10,683 nucleotides of DNA from Bacillota bacterium (GTDB lineage Bacteria > Bacillota > Clostridia > Lachnospirales > Lachnospiraceae). A program made the position numbers and the translations under genes. The notes beneath the pieces are model-generated. The model was not told the DNA's origin. It did no database searches and was given only the letters and a program-made list of their open reading frames with translations. Positions 6,645 through 10,683 of the stretch are shown in pieces (within the stretch, counting starts at the first letter, position 1; each line of letters starts with the position of its first letter). The stretch lies in assembly GCA_023436765.1 (NCBI GenBank), contig JAEZHX010000124.1, forward strand, positions 1-10,683, in the 5' to 3' direction.

Positions 6645-6682
6645 GAAATAACACCATTGACATCTTAGCTATATTTTAAAAG

Positions 6683-6711
6683 TTGATTAATCGGTAGATT
6701 TGTATTATAAT
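6683..6711 (+). promoter_or_regulatory. Promoter of the papain-like/NlpC-P60-type gene
   Basis: TTGATT (6683-6688) and a consensus TATAAT (6706-6711) are exactly 17 bp apart in very AT-rich DNA, about 70 bp before the start codon. The -10 lies inside the loop region of a long inverted repeat. With normal spacing this is a sigma-A promoter, probably repressed rather than MerR-activated. Confidence 0.75.
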
Positions 6712-6743
6712 AATTTTGATATTTTTTACAAATCACTGATTAA
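6687..6743. repeat. Long inverted repeat spanning the promoter (candidate operator)
   Basis: The left arm is TTAATC (6687-6692) plus GATTTGTA (6697-6704). The right arm is TACAAATC (6727-6734) plus GATTAA (6738-6743). The two 14-bp arms match fully apart from a 4-base versus 3-base spacer. The centre (about 6715) falls between the -10 and the expected transcription start. The geometry suits two bound repressor dimers or a DNA loop; as RNA only the right half would be transcribed, so a DNA site is favoured. Confidence 0.65.
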
Positions 6744-6779
6744 ATTGATAAAAATCTAAATTTAAAGCAGGGATCCCAT

Positions 6780-7394
6780 ATGAAGAACAACAAGAAGAGG
6801 CTAATCAACAAAAAAGCCAGGGAAAAGAAGAACAGCCGATGCAAGAATGTCTACATCGTATTGACTCAGACTCAGACCTATCCGGCCAGAGCGATCCATT
6901 TCTATACGAATGAGCCATATGCCCATGCATCGATTGCTTTTGATGAGGATTTGGAAGAGATGTATAGCTTCGCGCGACGCGGAATATGGAATCCATTTAA
7001 TGCAGGGTTTATTGAAGAAGATATCAATGATGGTATTTTCGGTAAGTACAGATCCACCACCTGTAGCATCTATCGGCTACGGATTACCGAGAAGCAATAC
7101 ATAAGGCTAAGAGACGAAATTGAGATATTTAGGCAGAACAAGGACGATTATTCCTATAATTTCCTCGGACTGATTGCTGCCGCGCTGAATATACCGGTAA
7201 AGGCAAAGCAACGGTATTTCTGCTCCCAGTTTGTGGCGTATGTACTGGAGCAAAGCGGAATTAGGATTTTTAATAAGAATTATGCTCTGGTGAAGCCCAG
7301 GGATATCCGTTTGAATCCCAGATTAAAGGCAATATACCGTGGAAAACTTGCCGAATATCGGATGGCTAAGGAGAAAAATCTTGTCGTGGAATAA
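6780..7394 (+). CDS. Papain-like/NlpC-P60-superfamily (permuted, YiiX-like) protein
   Basis: A 204-residue protein with a very basic N-terminal tail (about 1-22: many Lys/Arg) and no signal peptide or membrane segment, so probably cytoplasmic. The core begins with NVYIVLTQTQTYPARAIHFY and carries H49 in YAHASIAFD and C148 in RYFCSQFVAYVL. A His ahead of the Cys in sequence is the arrangement of circularly permuted papain-like amidases such as YiiX/DUF830. By this comparison H49 and C148 would be the catalytic pair. Related proteins occur widely in Clostridia as hypotheticals; the substrate is unknown and could be a peptidoglycan peptide, lipid or amide. It has its own promoter with a large inverted repeat, a weak ribosome site (CAGGGA near 6768-6773) and its own terminator, so it is an independently controlled single gene. 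Confidence 0.75.
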   Translation: MKNNKKRLINKKAREKKNSRCKNVYIVLTQTQTYPARAIHFYTNEPYAHASIAFDEDLEEMYSFARRGIWNPFNAGFIEEDINDGIFGKYRSTTCSIYRLRITEKQYIRLRDEIEIFRQNKDDYSYNFLGLIAAALNIPVKAKQRYFCSQFVAYVLEQSGIRIFNKNYALVKPRDIRLNPRLKAIYRGKLAEYRMAKEKNLVVE

Positions 7395-7403
7395 ATGCTG
7401 TAT

Positions 7404-7441
7404 AAAGGGTTGTTTCATATGATATGAAATGATCCTTTTTT
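7404..7441 (+). terminator. Intrinsic terminator after the papain-like gene
   Basis: AAAGG (7404-7408) pairs with CCTTT (7434-7438), and TTTCAT with ATGAAA around a 5-base loop. The segments between can pair through G-U wobbles, giving a near-continuous stem of about 15 bp. CCTTTTTT ends the element, 10 bp after the stop codon. Confidence 0.88.
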
Positions 7442-7484
7442 GATGCCATCATATCAATGAAAAAGCCATTCCACCTGTGTGTAG

Positions 7485-7500
7485 AAAAAAGATAAAAATT
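7485..7500 (+). repeat. 16-bp A-rich direct repeat, copy 2
   Basis: Identical to 6629-6644, here 14 bases upstream of the -35 of the ABC exporter promoter, where an A-rich UP element would sit. Confidence 0.6.
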
Positions 7501-7514
7501 TTATGAAATACCAC

Positions 7515-7545
7515 TTGACTCTCCTGTAGCGGCAGGCTTTATACT
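7515..7545 (+). promoter_or_regulatory. MerR-type promoter of the ABC exporter operon
   Basis: TTGACT (7515-7520) and TATACT (7540-7545) are 19 bp apart, the spacing of MerR-controlled promoters. A small dyad CCTG (7523-7526) / CAGG (7533-7536) sits at the centre of the spacer, as expected for a MerR dimer bound between the hexamers. The leader is only about 20 bases. The likely regulator is the MerR-GyrI protein encoded behind the exporter. Confidence 0.85.
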
Positions 7546-7572
7546 GACCCAATCAGATGCGAAGGAGGTCAA

Positions 7573-8328
7573 ATGATGCAGACTGTAATTAAGATAGACG
7601 GACTTACGAAATGCTACGGGAAGAAGACTGCAGTGGATCAGCTAAGCTTTGAAGTCGATAAGGGTGAGATCTTCGGGCTCCTCGGACATAACGGTGCCGG
7701 GAAGACGACAACGATCGAATGCATCCTGGGTACGAGGAAGATGGACTCCGGCTCGGCAGAGATTCTGGGTATGGTCCCGACAAGGGATCGGAAGAAGCTG
7801 TTTGAGAAGCTGGGAGTACAGTTCCAACAGGCAAATTTTCAGGATAAGATCCGCGTTAGGGAGATTTGTGAGGTGACCTCAGCTCTCTATAAGAAGCCCT
7901 TGGACTATAAGAACTTACTTAAGACCTTTGGTCTTGAGGGGATGGAGAAGCGGACAGTATCAGAGCTTTCAGGAGGGGAGAGACAGAAGCTTGCGGTGCT
8001 GCAGGCTTTGATTCCGGACCCGGAGGTGATATTCCTGGATGAGTTAACTACCGGTTTGGATTCAAAAGCCCGCAGGGAGGTATGGAAGCTGTTAGCTGAT
8101 CTGAAGGCAAAGGGAGTGACGATTGTGTTAACGTCCCATTACATGGATGAGGTGGAGGCTCTCTGCGACAGGGTATGCATCCTGAAGGAGGGTAGGACGG
8201 TTGTGATGGATACGGTTCGGGAATTAACGGCCCGCAGTCCCTATGAGAAATTTGAAGAAGCTTACCTTTGGTATTCGGGAGAGGAGGAGATCGAATATGA
8301 AAGCATTTCATGCATTAATGAAAACTGA
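7573..8328 (+). CDS. ABC-2 type exporter, ATP-binding protein
   Basis: Cytoplasmic ATPase that powers the permease encoded next to it, in the DrrA/NatA/CcmA-type group of drug or metabolite exporters. The 251 residues contain Walker A GHNGAGKTT (38-46), Q-loop around Q85-Q86 (VQFQQ), the ABC signature LSGGE (132-136), Walker B VIFLDE with catalytic E157, D-loop GLDS and H-loop H189 (TSHYMDE). One nucleotide-binding domain means it works as a homodimer with two permease copies. AAGGAGG (7562-7568) serves ATG 7573 or the adjacent ATG 7576; the latter is slightly better spaced. The 3' end overlaps the permease gene by 32 bases. The exported compound cannot be told from sequence; the MerR-type promoter suggests induction by a toxic or signalling ligand. 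Confidence 0.95.
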   Translation: MMQTVIKIDGLTKCYGKKTAVDQLSFEVDKGEIFGLLGHNGAGKTTTIECILGTRKMDSGSAEILGMVPTRDRKKLFEKLGVQFQQANFQDKIRVREICEVTSALYKKPLDYKNLLKTFGLEGMEKRTVSELSGGERQKLAVLQALIPDPEVIFLDELTTGLDSKARREVWKLLADLKAKGVTIVLTSHYMDEVEALCDRVCILKEGRTVVMDTVRELTARSPYEKFEEAYLWYSGEEEIEYESISCINEN

Positions 8329-9040
8329 GCTTAAGCTGACCTTCCGGGGAATGGACAGCATTTTGTTCGGGATTCTGTTCCCGATGGGATTAGCATTAAT
8401 TCTGGGAATGATCTACGGGGATAAACCGGCTTTCCCGGGAGCCGGATACACCGAGCTGCAGCAATCCTTCGGAGCAGTATCGGCAATCGGAATCTGCGCA
8501 ACCGGACTGATGGGGGTACCGTTAAGCATCTCAGAGTATCGGCATAGAAAGATTTTGAAGCGCTTCAAGGTTACTCCGGTCAGCCCGGGAATGCTGCTGC
8601 TGATCCAGGTCGCTGTTCAGCTCCTGATCGCACTGATTTCCTTTGGAGCAGTTACACTGGTCATGATGGTATTCTTCGGATATCGTATGCCCGGTTCCCC
8701 CTGGATGTTCTTATTGGCATATTTTCTGGTGATTCTCGCGATGTATGGGATCGGTATGATGATTGCCAGCGTGGCACCGAATATCAAGACGGCTAATCTG
8801 CTCTGCAGTCTGATTTATTTCCCGATGCTGTTCTTATCCGGAGCTACGGTGCCCTATGAGATAATGCCGAAGACGATGCAGCGGATTACCGATGTACTTC
8901 CCCTGACACAGGGAATTAAGCTGATGAAGGGCTTCTCCCTTGGAACGGATATGGGAAATCTGCTCTTTCCGGTGATACTGATGCTTTGTCTTGCCGTAGT
9001 CAGTATCCTGGTCTCGATAAAATTCTTCCGGTGGGAGTAA
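8297..9040 (+). CDS. ABC-2 type exporter, permease
   Basis: Integral membrane partner of the preceding ATPase, 247 residues. Six hydrophobic segments are visible at about 22-40, 57-78, 98-127, 136-160, 167-185 and 222-244. The basic loop SEYRHRKILKRFKVTPVSP (79-97) between segments two and three is the typical ABC-2 coupling region. The FLSGATVPYEIMP motif after segment five and LPLTQGIKLM before segment six are family hallmarks. ATG 8297 is chosen because AGGAGGAGA (8282-8290) lies at the right distance. An upstream in-frame ATG at 8243 would add a polar, non-family sequence embedded in the ATPase gene. The 32-base overlap implies coupled translation and matched subunit amounts. No terminator hairpin with a U-run is visible behind it, so read-through into merR is possible. 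Confidence 0.94.
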   Translation: MKAFHALMKTELKLTFRGMDSILFGILFPMGLALILGMIYGDKPAFPGAGYTELQQSFGAVSAIGICATGLMGVPLSISEYRHRKILKRFKVTPVSPGMLLLIQVAVQLLIALISFGAVTLVMMVFFGYRMPGSPWMFLLAYFLVILAMYGIGMMIASVAPNIKTANLLCSLIYFPMLFLSGATVPYEIMPKTMQRITDVLPLTQGIKLMKGFSLGTDMGNLLFPVILMLCLAVVSILVSIKFFRWE

Positions 9041-9045
9041 ACAGC

Positions 9046-9076
9046 TTGACTCCCCCTCTGGGGGGAATGCTACAAT
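9046..9076 (+). promoter_or_regulatory. MerR-type promoter of the MerR-GyrI regulator
   Basis: TTGACT (9046-9051) and TACAAT (9071-9076) are 19 bp apart. A perfect dyad TCCCCC-tctg-GGGGGA (9051-9066) overlaps the -35 end and the spacer, off centre by about 2.5 bp towards the -35. In the transcribed leader, GGGATGAA is repeated at 9100-9107 and 9110-9117. Autoregulation by the encoded MerR protein is the simplest reading; the offset dyad may favour repression. Confidence 0.8.
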
Positions 9077-9137
9077 AGAATCAAATGGAAATCCATCCTG
9101 GGATGAACCGGGATGAAAATAGAACAGGAGAGTTCCT

Positions 9138-9989
9138 ATGTATAAAATCGGAATGTTTTCTAAAATGAATAAAGTCACAGTGAAAGCACTCAGGTACTAT
9201 GATGAGCTGGGCCTGCTGAAGCCTGCCTATACAGACAATACCTCAGGCTACCGTTATTATACCTCGGATCAGCTTCCCGTGCTCCATCAGATTCTGTATC
9301 TGAGGCAGATGGGATTCTCCCTAGAGGAAATTGCTTCTGTCCGTAAGGGAACTCCTGCCGGAAAGCTTTTAAAGGAGAGAAAGGCCCAGCTGCTCAAGGA
9401 GATAGCAGAAAGTACGTTAAAGCTGGCGCAGGTGGAACACTATCTCTGTCTGGAGCTGGAGGGCTTTGATTATGAGTATAACGTAATCATAAAGGAGCTG
9501 CCGGAGGTCATCGTGGCCTCGATGAGAACCATCGTTCAGAGTTATGATGATTATTTCAATATTATTCCGCCGATGGGCCAGGAGATGTTACGCCTCGGCT
9601 GTGAGTGCGCTGAGCCGGAGTATTGCTTTAACATCTATCATGATGGGGAATACAAGGAAGAAAACATTGATGTGGAGGTCTGTGAAGCAGTGGTCGAGGC
9701 AAAAGAGGAAAGCGACATGGTCAAATTCCGGAAGATAGACTTTGTTCCGGAGGCTGCCTGTGCTTTGCATAAAGGACCATACAGCACGCTGGGAAGAGCC
9801 TACGGATCGGTTATGAGCTGGATCGAACATAACGGATATGAGATCATCGATCATCCCAGAGAATCCTATATCGATGGGATCTGGAATAAGGATTCCGATA
9901 AAGACTGGCTGACAGAGGTACAATTTCCTGTCAGGAAGAAATACAGAGGGATAACAGAAGGAAGGCTGGAAGAATCTACAAAGCCTTGA
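9138..9989 (+). CDS. MerR-family regulator with GyrI-like effector domain (BmrR type)
   Basis: Ligand-sensing activator of 283 residues. The N-terminal MerR winged helix (about 1-70) shows YKIGMFSKMNKVTVKALRYY, DELGLLKPAYTD and SGYRYY. A coiled-coil linker follows (about 75-108). The GyrI-like small-molecule-binding domain (about 115-270) contains VIVASMRTIV, HKGPYSTLGRAYGSVMSWI and the closing DWLTEVQFPV, whose E260 falls where BmrR-type proteins place a ligand-contacting Glu. AGGAG at about 9126-9130 supports ATG 9138. It lies 97 bp behind the exporter with its own 19-bp-spacer promoter. It probably controls both itself and the exporter, a common clostridial arrangement. Its effector is likely the exporter's substrate or a related cationic/lipophilic compound, which is inference. 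Confidence 0.95.
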   Translation: MYKIGMFSKMNKVTVKALRYYDELGLLKPAYTDNTSGYRYYTSDQLPVLHQILYLRQMGFSLEEIASVRKGTPAGKLLKERKAQLLKEIAESTLKLAQVEHYLCLELEGFDYEYNVIIKELPEVIVASMRTIVQSYDDYFNIIPPMGQEMLRLGCECAEPEYCFNIYHDGEYKEENIDVEVCEAVVEAKEESDMVKFRKIDFVPEAACALHKGPYSTLGRAYGSVMSWIEHNGYEIIDHPRESYIDGIWNKDSDKDWLTEVQFPVRKKYRGITEGRLEESTKP

Positions 9990-10018
9990 AAAAATGCGCT
10001 ATCCCTTAAGAGGAAGCG
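9989..10018 (-). terminator. Intrinsic terminator of the tetR gene
   Basis: Read on the minus strand, CGCTTCC (10018-10012) pairs with GGA(T)AGCG (10004-9997) around a 7-base loop with one bulge. CATTTTTT follows, the U-run corresponding to the A-run at 9989-9994. It lies about 95 bp behind the tetR stop and abuts the merR stop codon. On the plus strand no U-run follows, so it mainly serves tetR. Confidence 0.7.
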
Positions 10019-10040
10019 TATGTTTATCATGATGAGGGGC

Positions 10041-10070
10041 ATGAGGAAGAAGAACACATGGAATCCTCAT
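10041..10070. other. Inverted repeat in the merR-tetR convergent spacer
   Basis: ATGAGG (10041-10046) and CCTCAT (10065-10070) form a perfect 6-bp stem with an 18-base loop. There is no adjoining U-run on either strand. No separate terminator for merR is apparent in this spacer. Confidence 0.25.
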
Positions 10071-10112
10071 GACCGGAAACATTGGGAGGATCAGGGGTAA
10101 TGGATGGGACCA

Positions 10113-10683
10113 TCATTCAGACAGCATTACGGTGATGACCTTAACCGTTTCTTCCATAAGAATATTATAATCAAGATAGGCTTCCTGCTTATTGTAGACT
10201 GACTCATGGATTACGTTAATCGCAAGGTTTATGATCAGATGCATTTTTTCTTTACCATGGGTCGGACGGATGCCTAAATGATTCATCAGATCCAGGAGGC
10301 TGTTAGCCATGTCCTCCATGAATTTGTCGTAAAGACGCCTGACATCCTCATCCGTATGAGCCAGAGACTCCATTTCCTCATGGACGGATTTCGTCATGGT
10401 ATGGGTCTGCATCATCATCTGAAGCAGCTGCTTTACGACCGCAGATATATTTACAGGCTGATGGATCGTCTCGACAAGCTCAAACATCGGTGATACAATT
10501 TTCCGAATATAATCATCGATGATCACTAAGAAGATTTCCTTCTTATCTTTAAAATAACTGTATACGATACCGGTGGAAACTCCGGCCTGCTTCGCAATCT
10601 CAGCCGTATTCGTATTATAATAGCCTTTTTCACAGAATAATTGATAACCTGCTTCAATTATTCTGTTTCTTTTTTCTATAGAA
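10113..10683 (-). CDS. TetR/AcrR-family transcriptional regulator, N-terminus cut by window edge
   Basis: One-component repressor-type regulator. The frame stays open to the window edge, giving 189 residues; only the first few are missing, as the visible part begins SIEKRNRIIEAGYQLFCEKG. The N-terminal helix-turn-helix is unmistakable: TAEIAKQAGVSTGIVYSYF followed by KDKKEIF. The remainder (about residue 60 on) is an all-helical ligand/dimer domain with an uncharacterised pocket; family length is normal. The gene converges on merR and ends with a terminator at the merR stop. Its promoter and probable target genes lie to the right, outside the window, so the regulon is unknown. Plus-strand open frames inside it are shadows. 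Confidence 0.93.
   Translation of the reverse strand, partial: SIEKRNRIIEAGYQLFCEKGYYNTNTAEIAKQAGVSTGIVYSYFKDKKEIFLVIIDDYIRKIVSPMFELVETIHQPVNISAVVKQLLQMMMQTHTMTKSVHEEMESLAHTDEDVRRLYDKFMEDMANSLLDLMNHLGIRPTHGKEKMHLIINLAINVIHESVYNKQEAYLDYNILMEETVKVITVMLSE

Noticed and set aside
6657..6662. TTGACA as an additional promoter -35
   Set aside because: No acceptable -10 is found at 16-19 bp downstream; the TTGATT/TATAAT pair further on is much better.
6687..6743. Invertible promoter switch
   Set aside because: The segment between the repeat arms is only about 22 bp, too short for a recombinase-inverted element, and no invertase gene is visible.
8243..8296. Permease start at ATG 8243
   Set aside because: It would add a polar stretch overlapping the ATPase gene; a strong AGGAGGAGA directly precedes ATG 8297, which gives a standard ABC-2 permease N-terminus.

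Overview
The window looks like chromosome from a Gram-positive anaerobe of the Clostridia, most likely Lachnospiraceae-like. This is inferred from moderate GC, strong AGGAGG-type ribosome sites, the Clostridia-type TrpB/TrpA sequences and the MerR-TipAS and MerR-GyrI regulators. No taxonomic search was possible.

Positions 1-5481 are tryptophan biosynthesis. The left edge carries a short C-terminal reading frame, probably the end of a first trpD. It is followed by trpC, trpF, trpB and trpA, with tight spacing or overlaps except for a 138-bp purine-rich gap before trpB. Behind trpA, after a 118-bp gap, sits a second pair: a trpD paralog broken by a single missing base near 4323, and an overlapping trpC paralog. 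Both paralogs differ from the normal enzymes at active-site positions, and the second TrpC lacks the usual N-terminal extension. They may be a decaying duplicate or a pair adapted to another substrate.

Positions 5482-7441 hold a MerR-TipAS regulator (Mta/TipAL type) and a stand-alone papain-like/NlpC-P60-type protein. The regulator is expressed from a promoter with the 19-bp spacer typical of MerR control. It has a well-placed internal start that could yield a free TipAS domain. The second gene has its own 17-bp-spacer promoter embedded in a long inverted repeat. Intrinsic terminators follow both genes.

Positions 7442-9989 hold an ABC-2 type exporter (ATPase plus six-TM permease, overlapping by 32 bp) and a MerR-GyrI (BmrR-like) regulator. 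Promoters with 19-bp spacers precede both the exporter and the regulator. This is a self-contained drug- or metabolite-responsive efflux module.

The right end holds a convergent TetR regulator on the minus strand, cut at its N-terminus by the window edge, with its own terminator next to the merR stop codon. From 5600 on, the window is therefore a cluster of ligand-sensing regulators with one exporter, next to a trp locus with duplicated central steps.
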